From the NCBI GenBank assembly GCA_016872645.1, contig VGZH01000003.1:1-64000 (forward strand): a DNA stretch of 64,000 nucleotides. The letters run 5' to 3'. Under the pieces are notes generated by a model that saw only the letters and a program-made list of their open reading frames with translations, did not search any database and was not told the DNA's origin. The position numbers and the translations under genes were made by a program. Positions 8,343 through 18,500 of the stretch are shown here, one piece after another (position 1 is the first letter of the stretch; each line of letters opens with the position of its first letter). This DNA comes from Planctomycetota bacterium. Its GTDB lineage: Bacteria; Planctomycetota; Planctomycetia; Planctomycetales; Planctomycetaceae.

Positions 8343-9578
8343 TTATAGCTTGCCTGTTTTCAGGAAGTCGTGGCGCACCGGCGCAGTCACGCGCTGGCCG
8401 TTCGTCGAGACGAACGTGACCTGCCCCGTCGCGAATTCGAGCGTCTTGACCATCTCAAAGCCGTCGGGAATCTTGACTGCGCCCTGGATGTAATTCACTG
8501 TCGTCGGCTGCGTAGCCTTCAGTTCGATCGTGGTAGCGATCCCTTCTTTGCTCAAAATGTTCTCGCGCATCGACGCCGCCAGTCCGTCGGCAAAGTGTGC
8601 GGTCACGTCTTCGAGGCCCAGACAATTGTTGCGTCCGTTCCAGGGATGTCCGTGTCGTCCGTGGTTCTCAATCCAGAAGACCGTGCTGCTCAACACGGCT
8701 GGGTCTTTCAGGGAGAACCACAGATATCCCGCTTCGGTAAACGTGGCGGTCATCCAGGCGGGGCCGTTCGTTTTCTCCCAAGGTTCGTTGACGAGCTGAA
8801 TCAAATCGGCGTGCCCCTGCCGAGCCGGCAACTTAGTGAGATCCGCATCCGGCTCCCCTTTCCAGGCGACCGGAACTTTGGTCAGTGTTGTCCACTTCGC
8901 GTTGGGTAACAGCGATTGATACTCCCGCTGCTTCGGATCGCTGAACGTGCCGGGATACGTCATGCCGAATCGAAACGGACTGGCCGCGAGCCGCACGGTT
9001 CCCTCTTTGTCCGGCATCGCGAGCGTCGCGTGATGTCCCAGCGGCACGCGACCGGCAAAGCCGTCGATCGTGTGCCGTGAATAGATCACGTTCTGAGTAT
9101 CGATCAGCGAGAGTTCCTTGGTCACTCGGCCGCGACGCACTTGCGTGTCGATCGACAGCGTGAGCGTCGTCACGTCCCCCGACTTCTTCGTGCTGACATG
9201 CTTCCATTTCGCTCCGGCGATCTCGCCATGTGGCGGATGTTTCTCACCGGAGACTTCATCCGAGTTGCCTCCAAATGGCATGCAGAAAAAGTCGCCTCTC
9301 AGCGGAACTAAAACAGGAACGGGCATCGCTGTCGGTTTCTCATCCTGCCACGGGCTGACATAGTATGGTCGTACCGGCTTGTCCGAGTCGCGGAAGAACG
9401 TCACCGGAGCCATGTGCCCGCCGAATTCCGTAACGGCCAACTCCACTTGTTTCGTGAAGACGACAAAGCATGGCTGTTGGTGAATCGTGCGAACCTTTGT
9501 GTCGTCTGCGAAGCCATCGGTCAGAGCGAACACGACGAACAAACTCAAAGCCCGGCAATTGGTCTGAAGCAAATTCAT
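8343..9578 (-). CDS. Secreted protein of unknown function, possible galactose-mutarotase-like fold
   Basis: I start this 411-residue product at the ATG preceded by GAGGATCAATTCC, a good ribosome site; an upstream TTG would read through that site. A signal peptide (MNLLQTNCRALSLFVVFALTDGF) precedes a mature, beta-rich protein with features seen in aldose-1-epimerase-like folds: ELAVTEFGGHMAPVTFF, an FCMPFGGN stretch, then WFSLKDPAVLSSTVFWIENHGRHG. I cannot name the family with certainty. Its position just upstream of the sugar importer, same strand, fits anomer handling or sugar binding at the surface, but this is inference from context. Confidence 0.7.
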   Translation of the reverse strand: MNLLQTNCRALSLFVVFALTDGFADDTKVRTIHQQPCFVVFTKQVELAVTEFGGHMAPVTFFRDSDKPVRPYYVSPWQDEKPTAMPVPVLVPLRGDFFCMPFGGNSDEVSGEKHPPHGEIAGAKWKHVSTKKSGDVTTLTLSIDTQVRRGRVTKELSLIDTQNVIYSRHTIDGFAGRVPLGHHATLAMPDKEGTVRLAASPFRFGMTYPGTFSDPKQREYQSLLPNAKWTTLTKVPVAWKGEPDADLTKLPARQGHADLIQLVNEPWEKTNGPAWMTATFTEAGYLWFSLKDPAVLSSTVFWIENHGRHGHPWNGRNNCLGLEDVTAHFADGLAASMRENILSKEGIATTIELKATQPTTVNYIQGAVKIPDGFEMVKTLEFATGQVTFVSTNGQRVTAPVRHDFLKTGKL

Positions 9579-9617
9579 GGAATTGATCCTCAAAAAGATG
9601 TGGGAACTTTAGCAACC

Positions 9618-11426
9618 TCACCGCGGAGGCGAAGTCCGTGACAGGGTTTGAACCTCCGGTTCGGTCAACGCGCGACGGTAGAGCCGCACTTCACGAATCT
9701 GCCCCGTGAAAAAGTCTTGCTCACCGGAGCCGATCCGGAGCGGCTGATTGGTTGTGAGGTCATAGTCCTCGGACGAGAATGGCGTGGACTTTGCCACCAT
9801 TCGACCAGAGACATAGAGCCGGAGTTCTCCGCCAAGACGCTGAGCGACGAGATGCTTCCAGCCGGGGCCGAGGTCTTCGTCGTACGAAAGGCACTCGCCG
9901 GCCTTCAGGGAGTAGACGCTGCCACGTACGCCGGCGGGAGCGTCCTGCATGGCGCTGGTGCAACTGCCGATGCTCGCGAAGAGCAATCCTTGATAAACGG
10001 TCAGGCTGGTGACTCGCGTCCAATTGTTAATCTCGCCTCGTACAGGGTCGGTTGGCGGGCCGGGTTCCCAGCCGGGGGGCGAGAAGAATTTGTGCAACGA
10101 CGTCCAACCTCGCTCATCGTCGTACCGCGAAACTTCGCCGCGCGGAATCGCTCCGGCGTAGAGCTTGCCGTTGTAGACGGTCAGCGCGTTGATCTCCGTG
10201 CCATCTCCCAGGCGACCACGATCGATCCATCGTTCGCCACCTTGATGCTCGACGACCCGCGCTTCCGGCCACATGCCGGCCAGCAGCTTGCCGCGAAAGA
10301 CCTCCAGCGAATGCACTTGCAGAAACGGCTTCTGATCGAGCGGTGTGTGGCCGATCGGCGTGCCGGTGAATTCCCACGTGCGTCCGTCGAAGGCGTAGAC
10401 GTTCGGGTAGCCGACATACAACTTGCCGTCGTGAACCGCCATCGCGTGGGGGTAACAGTTCTTCGGCGGATCAGCGGGCAAGCTGCCGGCGATGGACCAT
10501 TTCGTCCCACCCTCCCAGAAATAGACCCGATACGGCCGGCCGGTCCACTGCTTCTCGCCGGGCGGGGGCAAGCCGCGATCACCGCCGACGTACAGTTTTC
10601 CGCCATAGGTCGCCATGCAGTTGATCCGCAGCATCTCGCTGGGCTGACCGCAATCGGTCCACGTCGTTCCCCCTTCATAGCGATAGACCCGAGCGGGCTC
10701 GTACTCGCCGGAGAAGACGCGAGTCCAATCGTAGGTGGACGTCCCCGCGTACAAGTGCCCTTGATGGACGATAAGCCCCATCACGCCGGTCGTTTTTCGC
10801 GAACCGACACGTCCGCAGTCGATCCACTGCTGGCCGCCGGCATAGCGAAAGACATGACACCAGTCGGCTTCGTTCTGCGCGTCGATGTTGGCGGCATACA
10901 ATTGTCCGTTGAACACGGTCAGTGAATTGCTGACATAGTTGCTGGTCGGACTGGGGCGACCGCAATCCTGCCACTTGCCGAGCTTCGCGTTATCGATGCC
11001 GAAGTGAACGTGCCGGTCATCTCCCGAAGACTGATAGCCTCCGGAACTGGCTTTGAGGTTTAACGTCACACCTCGTCGAGCCTGCGGATCGTACCAGCTG
11101 AAAACATCCCCCAGCGTGTCATCGACGATCGGGTCGGTGTGGACCCAAGCGGAGATCGCGAAGTCCCCTTGTCCCAGTTGCAGCGACTTATGACTCGGGA
11201 CTTCGACGTAAGCGGAGCGTCCATCGAAGCGACCGGTCTGCAGATCGACACCGTGATTCACGCCATGATTGTTCCGCCCCGATGAGTCACGGCAGTCTCC
11301 TTGCAGTTTCCAATAGCCGACGAGGTCGCGTTGCAACTCGACTTCTCTCACCGCATCCGGCGGCGCGGCTGTCAGCAAGTGCTGAGCAATGAGCCAATAA
11401 CACACGACAACTCGAATCAGACTCAT
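9618..11426 (-). CDS. Secreted LamG/concanavalin-like protein with inserted seven-repeat beta-propeller
   Basis: The 602-residue protein has a signal peptide, then the first half of a LamG-type jelly roll (LVGYWKLQGDCRDSSGRNNHG near residue 35, then FAISAWVHTD). From about 150 to 500 come seven repeats of an L-x-V-x-x-GKLYAG motif (for example LTVFNGQLYAAN, MAVHDGKLYVGY, LTVYNGKLYAGA). The remaining LamG strands follow (LRLYVSGRMVAKS, then FFTGQIREVRLYRRAL near 580). The seven repeats predict a seven-bladed Kelch-like propeller set into a lectin-like domain. A glycan-binding or adhesion role at the cell surface is likely. It is 24 bases upstream of the start of the next minus-strand gene's 39-base gap, so co-transcription is plausible. 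Confidence 0.82.
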   Translation of the reverse strand: MSLIRVVVCYWLIAQHLLTAAPPDAVREVELQRDLVGYWKLQGDCRDSSGRNNHGVNHGVDLQTGRFDGRSAYVEVPSHKSLQLGQGDFAISAWVHTDPIVDDTLGDVFSWYDPQARRGVTLNLKASSGGYQSSGDDRHVHFGIDNAKLGKWQDCGRPSPTSNYVSNSLTVFNGQLYAANIDAQNEADWCHVFRYAGGQQWIDCGRVGSRKTTGVMGLIVHQGHLYAGTSTYDWTRVFSGEYEPARVYRYEGGTTWTDCGQPSEMLRINCMATYGGKLYVGGDRGLPPPGEKQWTGRPYRVYFWEGGTKWSIAGSLPADPPKNCYPHAMAVHDGKLYVGYPNVYAFDGRTWEFTGTPIGHTPLDQKPFLQVHSLEVFRGKLLAGMWPEARVVEHQGGERWIDRGRLGDGTEINALTVYNGKLYAGAIPRGEVSRYDDERGWTSLHKFFSPPGWEPGPPTDPVRGEINNWTRVTSLTVYQGLLFASIGSCTSAMQDAPAGVRGSVYSLKAGECLSYDEDLGPGWKHLVAQRLGGELRLYVSGRMVAKSTPFSSEDYDLTTNQPLRIGSGEQDFFTGQIREVRLYRRALTEPEVQTLSRTSPPR

Positions 11427-11576
11427 AATCTGGTGTCCCGAACATTGCCTGACGACTTCAACGAGCGACCAACGACGATTTCACGCTTGCAATTCTTGAA
11501 CGAGCATCGCTGGGTTATATTCTGTGAGTGGTTCAACGGATATCGTTTTCATAATCCCGGCTTAAGGACTTCTTGG

Positions 11577-13193
11577 ATGATTCGTGCGATGAGAGAACTT
11601 GCGGGGCTCGTTGTGTTGTTTGTCGTTCCCGCATCTTTTGCGGGCGAGATCTCGGCAGACCGGATCAAGTCTGCGGTCGCTCAATTGGCGAGCGACAAGT
11701 TCGAAGGCCGGGAACCAGGAACTAACGGCGAAGTGCTCACGACGGAGTATCTCGCCGACGAGTTCGAGAGGGTGGGACTGAAGCCGATCGGCGAGCGAGA
11801 CTCGTACTTCCAACCGGTGCCGCTCGTGCGCGTCATCACCAGCCCAAAGTCCACTCTTCAAGCAGTGAAGGCCGGAACCACGCTCGACATCCCGTGCGAA
11901 GAGGGCTTCGCGGGGACGAGTCAAACGCAAACAGGCGACGCAGCGTTCGATGCCGAAGCCATCTTCGTCGGACACGGCATCACCGCGCCGGCGTTTGGAT
12001 GGGACGATTATCAGGAAGTCGATGTGACGGGGAAGATTGTCGTCCTCTTCACAAATGAGCCGCCGTCGAGCGATCCGCAATTCTTCAGCAGCACGGCCCT
12101 GACCTACTACGGACGCTGGACGTACAAGTTCGAAGAAGCGGCTCGGCGAGGCGCGAAGGCCTGCTTCATCATCCATACAAATGAGACGGCGGGGTATCCG
12201 TACTCCGTCGTGCGACGATTAGAGAGTGCGCAGCTCAAGCGGGAACCCAATCAACCTGCGCTGGCCTTCGCCGGATGGCTCTCGCGAACCGCGGGGGACA
12301 AGCTGCTCGGTCTGTCGGGCCGCAACGTCGACGACGCCTTAAAGGCCGCCGACACCAAAGGCTTCAAGCCCTACTCGCTTGGCGTGAATCTGAAAGCCAA
12401 CATTCCCACGCGCGTCGAGAACTTCGTCAGTCACAACGTCGTCGGTCAGGCGGAAGGGAGCGATCCGACACTGAAATCCGAAGCGATCGTCTTCACGGCG
12501 CACTGGGATCATCTCGGCATCGGCAAGCCGGTTCTCGGCGATACGATCTACAACGGCGCGGCGGACAACGCCACCGGCTGCGGACTGCTCGTCGAGCTGG
12601 CCCGGGCATGGTCCGCACAATCGCCGAAGCCCAAACGATCGGCTGTGTTTCTGGCCGTCACTGCCGAAGAGAAAGGACTGCTCGGCTCCAAGTACTACAC
12701 TCGGAATCCGCTCATCCCCCTGAGCAAGACCGCGCTCAATCTGAATATGGACATGATCCTGCCACTGGGCGTTCCAGAGTCAGTCGTCGTCACCGGCGCC
12801 GACCGCACGACCGCCTGGCCGATCGTCAAAGCCGCGGCTGAGAAGAATCACTTGCTGATCGAAACCGACCAGCGAGCTCACCTGGGAATCTTCTACCGCT
12901 CGGACCATTTCTCGATGGCACAGTCAGGCGTCCCCGCGTTCTCCATCGGATCGGGGATGAAGATCAAAGGCCAGCCAGACGACTTCGCAACCAAGGCTCA
13001 CAAGGATTTCACCGACAAGGCATACCACTCACCGCAGGACGAATTCCAAACCAACTGGGACTTCTCCGGCTTTGTCGTGTTGGCCGAATTCATGCTCGAC
13101 ATCGCACGCAACGTGGCGAACGCCGACCAACTGCCGACTTGGAACGCCGGAGACGAATTTCTTTCTGCACGGAAAAAGCAAGACGCCAAGTAA
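11577..13193 (+). CDS. Secreted M28 family zinc aminopeptidase with PA domain
   Basis: The 538-residue product starts at an ATG preceded by AAGGA; a longer upstream reading is non-coding in character. After a signal peptide ending at SFAGE comes a region of about 90 residues, a protease-associated domain (AIFVGHGITAPAFGWDDY, then KIVVLFTNEPP), and the M28 catalytic domain. The zinc ligands are visible in order: HWDHLG, GAADNATG, TAEEKGLLGS, NMDMILP and RSDHFSMA with GVPAFSIG. This is the complete co-catalytic zinc site, so the enzyme should be active on peptides outside the cytoplasm. It is followed after 9 bases by the aldo/keto reductase gene. Confidence 0.93.
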   Translation: MIRAMRELAGLVVLFVVPASFAGEISADRIKSAVAQLASDKFEGREPGTNGEVLTTEYLADEFERVGLKPIGERDSYFQPVPLVRVITSPKSTLQAVKAGTTLDIPCEEGFAGTSQTQTGDAAFDAEAIFVGHGITAPAFGWDDYQEVDVTGKIVVLFTNEPPSSDPQFFSSTALTYYGRWTYKFEEAARRGAKACFIIHTNETAGYPYSVVRRLESAQLKREPNQPALAFAGWLSRTAGDKLLGLSGRNVDDALKAADTKGFKPYSLGVNLKANIPTRVENFVSHNVVGQAEGSDPTLKSEAIVFTAHWDHLGIGKPVLGDTIYNGAADNATGCGLLVELARAWSAQSPKPKRSAVFLAVTAEEKGLLGSKYYTRNPLIPLSKTALNLNMDMILPLGVPESVVVTGADRTTAWPIVKAAAEKNHLLIETDQRAHLGIFYRSDHFSMAQSGVPAFSIGSGMKIKGQPDDFATKAHKDFTDKAYHSPQDEFQTNWDFSGFVVLAEFMLDIARNVANADQLPTWNAGDEFLSARKKQDAK

Positions 13194-13202
13194 AACCCCA
13201 TC

Positions 13203-14102
13203 ATGGTGAATCGCCGAATTCTTGGAAACACGGGGCTGGCTGTTACGCAACTTGGTTACGGCAGCATGGGACTGCGGGGGCCGCGGACTTGGGGCGTTCG
13301 GGTGGTGAACGATCACGATGCCGAGCGGTTTCTGAATGCCGTACTGGATGCGGGGATCAATTTCATCGACACGTCACCCGATTATGGGGCCAGCGAAGAG
13401 CGGATCGGTCGCTTCATCGGATCACGTCGCCGTGAGTTTTATCTCGCCACCAAATGCGGGTGTGTTTACACGCAACGCGAGGATCATCTGGAACTCGATC
13501 ACGTCTGGAAGCCGGATGTCATTCGGCGGAATCTGGAAACGAGCCTCCAGCGGTTGCGCACAGATTATGTAGACGTTCTGCAATTCCACGGTGGCGATGC
13601 GGAGACTCTGCAACGTGAGGGGTTGATTGACCTCCTGACCAATCTTCGGGATCAGGGTCTGGTCCGGTTCATCGGAGCGTCCAGTTCTCTGCCGAATCTC
13701 CCGGCGTTGATCGAGCTGGGTGTGTTCGACACGTTTCAGATTCCGTATTCCTGTCTGGCCCCGCAGCATCACGATCTCATCTGTCGAGCCGGCGAGTCAG
13801 GTGCCGGCATCATTCTGCGAGGCGGGATCGGTCAAGGTGGTCCCGATGCGGAAATCCAGCGACCGGCGCTCAATGAGGTTTGGGAAAAAGCCAGACTCGA
13901 AGAACTGCGTCCCAACGACATGACTGCGGCGGAACTCATCCTGCGATACACGCTCTCGCATCTGCACTGCCACACAACGATCGTCGGCACCTGCAACTTC
14001 GCTCATCTGGCGGAGAACCTGAAGGCTGCCGCTCGCGGGCCGTTGCCGGTAGAACTCGTCTCAGAAATCACCGCGCGAGTTGCCAAGGTGATGTGTCCTT
14101 GA
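13203..14102 (+). CDS. Aldo/keto reductase
   Basis: This 299-residue cytosolic protein has the AKR (alpha/beta)8 barrel landmarks: DTSPDYGASEERIG with the catalytic Asp and Tyr near residues 60-66, YLATKCG with the Lys, and DVLQFHG with the His. This is an intact Asp-Tyr-Lys-His tetrad, so NADPH-dependent carbonyl reduction is expected. The C-terminal part keeps the NADP-binding TIVGTCNFAHLAEN. The start follows the peptidase stop by 9 bases, suggesting one transcript, although no shared pathway is obvious. Substrate unknown. Confidence 0.92.
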   Translation: MVNRRILGNTGLAVTQLGYGSMGLRGPRTWGVRVVNDHDAERFLNAVLDAGINFIDTSPDYGASEERIGRFIGSRRREFYLATKCGCVYTQREDHLELDHVWKPDVIRRNLETSLQRLRTDYVDVLQFHGGDAETLQREGLIDLLTNLRDQGLVRFIGASSSLPNLPALIELGVFDTFQIPYSCLAPQHHDLICRAGESGAGIILRGGIGQGGPDAEIQRPALNEVWEKARLEELRPNDMTAAELILRYTLSHLHCHTTIVGTCNFAHLAENLKAAARGPLPVELVSEITARVAKVMCP

Positions 14103-14127
14103 CCTTTGCTTTTAAGAGGAGTCCAGC

Positions 14128-14544
14128 TTGATCACTTCAAAATCCAAAGACGTTCCGTTTCCCGAGCTTCCCAAAGGGGCGGGGCGAATCGACAAAGACG
14201 CGGCGACGTCGTTCACGGCGACCGCATCCGGACTGCAATACCGCATCCTTCGCCGGGGCACCGGAGCCAATCCCAAGGCGAACAGTTCGGTGCGAGTCCA
14301 CTATCACGGCTGGCTGGATAACGGGACGGTGTTTGACAGTTCCTACCGGCGCAACGAAGACATCTCGTTCGGTCTGAACCAAGTCATCAAAGGTTGGACG
14401 GAAGGAATGCAGCTTGTCGGTGCCGGCGGCATGATCCAATTGCAGATCCCATCGGACCTCGGCTACGGCAACCGTGGAGCTCCGCCAGACATTCCTCCGA
14501 AAGCGACGCTGCACTTTCTGGTCGAGCTGATCGAAATCCGATGA
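14128..14544 (+). CDS. FKBP-type peptidyl-prolyl cis-trans isomerase
   Basis: The 138-residue protein is a single FKBP domain: VRVHYHGWLDNGTVFDSSY, then FGLNQVIKGWTEGMQLV and IPSDLGYGNRG. These carry the aromatic residues of the proline pocket (Tyr, Phe-Asp, Val-Ile, Trp, Tyr). No signal peptide is present, so it should act in the cytoplasm on protein folding. The start is a TTG, chosen because AGAGGAG sits seven bases upstream at 14114-14120 and the family similarity begins soon after. The short N-terminal tail is rich in Lys and Pro. Confidence 0.93.
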   Translation: MITSKSKDVPFPELPKGAGRIDKDAATSFTATASGLQYRILRRGTGANPKANSSVRVHYHGWLDNGTVFDSSYRRNEDISFGLNQVIKGWTEGMQLVGAGGMIQLQIPSDLGYGNRGAPPDIPPKATLHFLVELIEIR

Positions 14545-14587
14545 GACGGATTTAACTTACGAACCTTTTTTCAACGGAGTTCCGCAC

Positions 14588-15550
14588 ATGTCCACTCGCG
14601 GTGTCCTTTACTTGTTGATGATCGTTGGCTTGTCCGATCTGGTCGGTTGGGCTCAAGAGACCAAAACCGAGAAGAAAGATTCGCCGAAGCCAGCGGTCAA
14701 AGCACCGCCGATGAATGTCGTGCCGCCAACGCACGCCGATGTCCCCTACGGCAAGCACGAACGGCAAGTGATCGATTTCTATCAAGCGAAGTCAGACACA
14801 CCGACTCCGCTCGTCTTCTACATTCACGGCGGAGGCTGGCAAGGGGGCAGTAAAACGGGCTTCAACGTGAAGCCGTATCTGGAAGTAGGCATCTCCGTCG
14901 CGGCAATCAACTACCGCTATGTGAAGAATGGCATTGACGACAAAGTGGAGCCGCCAGTGAAGGCTCCGTTGCATGACGCCGCTCGAGCCTTGCAGTTCGT
15001 CCGTTCGAAGGCCAAAGAGTGGAACATCGACAAAGTTCGCATCGGCGCGACCGGCGGTTCAGCGGGAGGCTGCTCGTCGTTGTGGCTGGCGTTCCACGAC
15101 GACCTCGCGGACCCGAAAAGCGAAGACCCGATCGCACGCGAATCGACTCGCTTGTATTGCGCAGCGGTGAATGGCGCTCAAGTGACCCTCGACCCAATCC
15201 CGCTTCGCGAATGGATGCCGAACTACAGCTACGGCGCCCACGCTTTCGGCCTGAAGAACCTCGACGAAGTGAACCAGCGGCGAGAGAAGATCGCTGATTG
15301 GATCAAGGAATATTCTCCGATGTCACATGTGACGAAGGACGATCCCGCGATCGGCTTGTTCTACGGCGGCGTTGCCGGAGCCAAGAAGGGCGAAGAACAT
15401 CCCGACCCGACGCATTCCCCAATGCTCGGCCTGATGCTGATGGAGACGCTCAAGAGCGTCGGCGTGGAATGTCACATGACTTACAACGGCGGACCAACTC
15501 CGAAGTACACCAACGCCACCGTGTTTCTGATCGAGCGGCTGAAAATGTAG
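14588..15550 (+). CDS. Secreted alpha/beta-hydrolase, BD-FAE/esterase type
   Basis: The 320-residue product has a short signal-like N-terminus (MSTRGVLYLLMIVGLSDLVGWAQE), a Lys/Pro linker, then an alpha/beta-hydrolase fold. The oxyanion motif YIHGGGWQGGS and nucleophile elbow GGSAGG are intact and resemble acetyl-xylan or feruloyl esterase-like planctomycete proteins. The C-terminal third is less standard: at the position where a His-Gly-Phe catalytic His is normally found the sequence reads YNGGPTPKY, leaving DPTHSP or VECHMT as the only candidate histidines. An ester substrate in the periplasm is plausible but activity is uncertain. Confidence 0.85.
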   Translation: MSTRGVLYLLMIVGLSDLVGWAQETKTEKKDSPKPAVKAPPMNVVPPTHADVPYGKHERQVIDFYQAKSDTPTPLVFYIHGGGWQGGSKTGFNVKPYLEVGISVAAINYRYVKNGIDDKVEPPVKAPLHDAARALQFVRSKAKEWNIDKVRIGATGGSAGGCSSLWLAFHDDLADPKSEDPIARESTRLYCAAVNGAQVTLDPIPLREWMPNYSYGAHAFGLKNLDEVNQRREKIADWIKEYSPMSHVTKDDPAIGLFYGGVAGAKKGEEHPDPTHSPMLGLMLMETLKSVGVECHMTYNGGPTPKYTNATVFLIERLKM

Positions 15551-15552
15551 AG

Positions 15553-18500
15553 ATGTTTCGAAGGAGAATGCCGTTGGTTGGTCGTTGGCGAATCGTTCTG
15601 TTTGTCGTGCTTCTGCTGGTCCACAATCGAACCAGTCGCGCTGATGATGCGGATTATTTTCGGCAGCGAGTGCAGCCATTACTGGATCGTCGCTGTTACG
15701 AGTGCCACAGCCATCGAGCGAAAGAACTGCAAGGTGGCTTGTCGCTCGATTCGCGCAGCGGCTGGGTGAAAGGAGGCGATTCCGGCACAGCGATTGTCCC
15801 CGGCAAGCCAGACGAGAGTTTGCTCATCAAAGCCGTACGGCGCACGAACAAAGACTTGCAGATGCCCCCCGACGAGAAACTCAAGGACGAAGAAATCGCG
15901 GTGCTCGTCGACTGGGTCTCACGCGGGGCGATCGATCCTCGCGACTCGCTGGATACCGAACGGGGCGGCGGTTCGTGGACCGAGAAGCTTTCCGAACGGC
16001 GGAAGCACTGGTGTTGGCAACCAGCCAAACGACCGGCGGTCCCCAATGATCGCGGAGAGTCGTCCACACAAGTCGACCGATTCCTGCTTGCGCGTATGAA
16101 GTCCGAAGGACTCGCACCGTCGCGCGATGCCGATCGCTGGTCACTGGCGCGGCGATTGTCGTTCGTATTGACCGGGCTGCCCCCCGCACCAAACGAGCTG
16201 GAACACTTCGTGGCCGATGAATCGCCGGATGCTTTCGACAAACTCGTCGATCGCACGCTTGCATCGCCGTACTTCGGCGAGCACTGGGCGCGACACTGGA
16301 TGGACCTCATCCGGTACAGCGACACACACGGCTCCGAACACGATCCACTGATCCCTCACGCCTGGCGATACCGCGACTACCTGGTCCGGGCCTTCAACGG
16401 CGATCTGCCGTACGATCGCCTCGTGCGCGAGCACTTGGCGGGCGACCTGCTGCCTCCGCGCGGAAATCTAACACTCGGCATCAACGAATCCCCGATCGGC
16501 ACCGGCTGGTTTCGCTTCGTCGAGTTCTATCCGACTCCGATCGACGTGAAGAACGAAGAGATCGTCGTCGTCGACGCGCAGATCGACGCCTTCAGCAAGA
16601 CGTTCCAAGCACTGACGATTGCGTGCGCTCGCTGCCACGACCACAAGTTCGATGCGATCTCCGCTCAGGATTTCGCCGCGCTTTACGGCATCTTCGCCAG
16701 CACTCGCACGACGATGCACCGAGTCAACGACCCGGCCGTGCAGCACGCGCTCGATCCAAAGTTGGCCGAGTTGAAGCCGGCGATTCGCCGCTCGCTGGCC
16801 GAGTTATGGCGCGAGCAGCTCACTCACTGGCCGACGGCGATCCTGGCCGCTCGCGACAACATGCTGGAACCGGAGCCGCCCAAGGTGACCGACAAAGACA
16901 AGCCAGCCGCCCCAGCGCCGCCGCCGTTCAAGCCGGGCACCCGATCGGCTGAAGCCGAAACATTTCGCTGGCTGACGGCGCTGAAGGCCGCGAAAGGCAA
17001 ACCATCCGAACCGCTCTACCTCCTCGCGCGGCTGGCTGGGCCTTCCAATGACATCGACGCGAAACTTTGGATCGATTTTGCGAATGAGCGACTCGCAACG
17101 GAACAGCGGCGGTCGGCCGTCGGAGACCGCTTTCGTTGGTTCGCCGACTTTGGCGTGCGGGATGTCAGTCCCGCTTTTGATCGCGTCGAAGGAAAGATTG
17201 AATCCTCAAAGAATCCAAACATCCGAAGCGTTGCTGTCACTCCACACTCCAAAGGCTGGTTCACCTCCGACAACTTTTCGTCGTCACACGTCGGTGGGGA
17301 ATTCGCGGTCTCGCCAAACGGTGGCGTGCTGACATCCATTCTGCCCAGTGCTCTCAGTTCGCACCTTATCAGCGACAAGCACGGGGGAACCCTGCGGTCG
17401 CCGAACTTCAAGCTCGATATGAAATTCATCAGCGTGCTGGCCGGCGGGACGAACAAAGCTCGCGTGCGGCTGGTCATCGAGAACTTCGTCGCCGACGGCG
17501 TCCTGTTCACGCAAGTGATGCCGATGCTCAACGATCCTCGGTTGAAGTGGGTCACGCTCGGCATTCGCGAGGCCTGGGCCGGGCGGCGAGCGTATCTCGA
17601 AGTCATCCCGCGCGACGAGATGCCGTATCCCGGCAAGCACCCCGACGCGCGAGTGCTCCACACCGACGGCCGCAGCGGTGTCAGCGTTCGAGCCGTCGCG
17701 TTTCACAACATTCCCGGACCACCGGAGTTGTCGTCGCCACTTCCCGATGAACTGTGGCAGGCCGAACCAGATTGGCCGGCACTCGCGAAGCAACTGGCGA
17801 AGCTGGCGAGCGACGCGATCAACGCCTGGGCCGACGAACGCTGCTCCGACGAGCAAGCGCGATTTGTCGATGAACTACTGCGGTCGGGCGTGCTGCTCAA
17901 CGACGCTCCCGCCGATCATCAGCTGGCACGATTAGTCGATCGATATCGAGACGTCGAATCGAACATCCCTGTACCGATCCGAGCCGCCGGAGTCACCGAT
18001 GAAGAGGGCTTCGACGAAGCTCTCTTTCCACGCGGCAATTACCGCCGTGCGGGAACAATTGTGCCGCGTCGGTATCTGGAGGTACTTCAAAGTAGCCAAC
18101 ACGAACATAGCCGTCTCGCTCCGCCAGATGAAACGCCGAGTGCAGAATTGACAAACGACCTCAGAAGCAACGTCGATCGCACGCTCGGCAATCCTTTCGC
18201 GGAGCGAAAGGGCTACGCTGGCAGCGGCCGACGCGAACTGGCCGAAGCGATTCTCGATCCGCGCAACCCGCTCACCGCGCGAGTCATGGTCAATCGTTTG
18301 TGGCAGCATGTCTTCGGAGTGGGTCTGGTGAAGACGGTGGACAACTTCGGAATGCTCGGTGAATCGCCGAGCCATCCTGAATTACTCGACTGGTTGGCGG
18401 CCGAGTTCATCGAATCGGGCTGGTCGATCAAGCACATGCTCCGACTGATGCTGACCAGCAGAGTCTTTCAACTTTCAACCGAAGCCCCACAAGCCGCGCG

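Noticed and set aside
9648-10925. 425-codon open frame on the plus strand
   Set aside because: Antisense to the LamG/propeller gene; its apparent repeats mirror the propeller repeats of the real gene.
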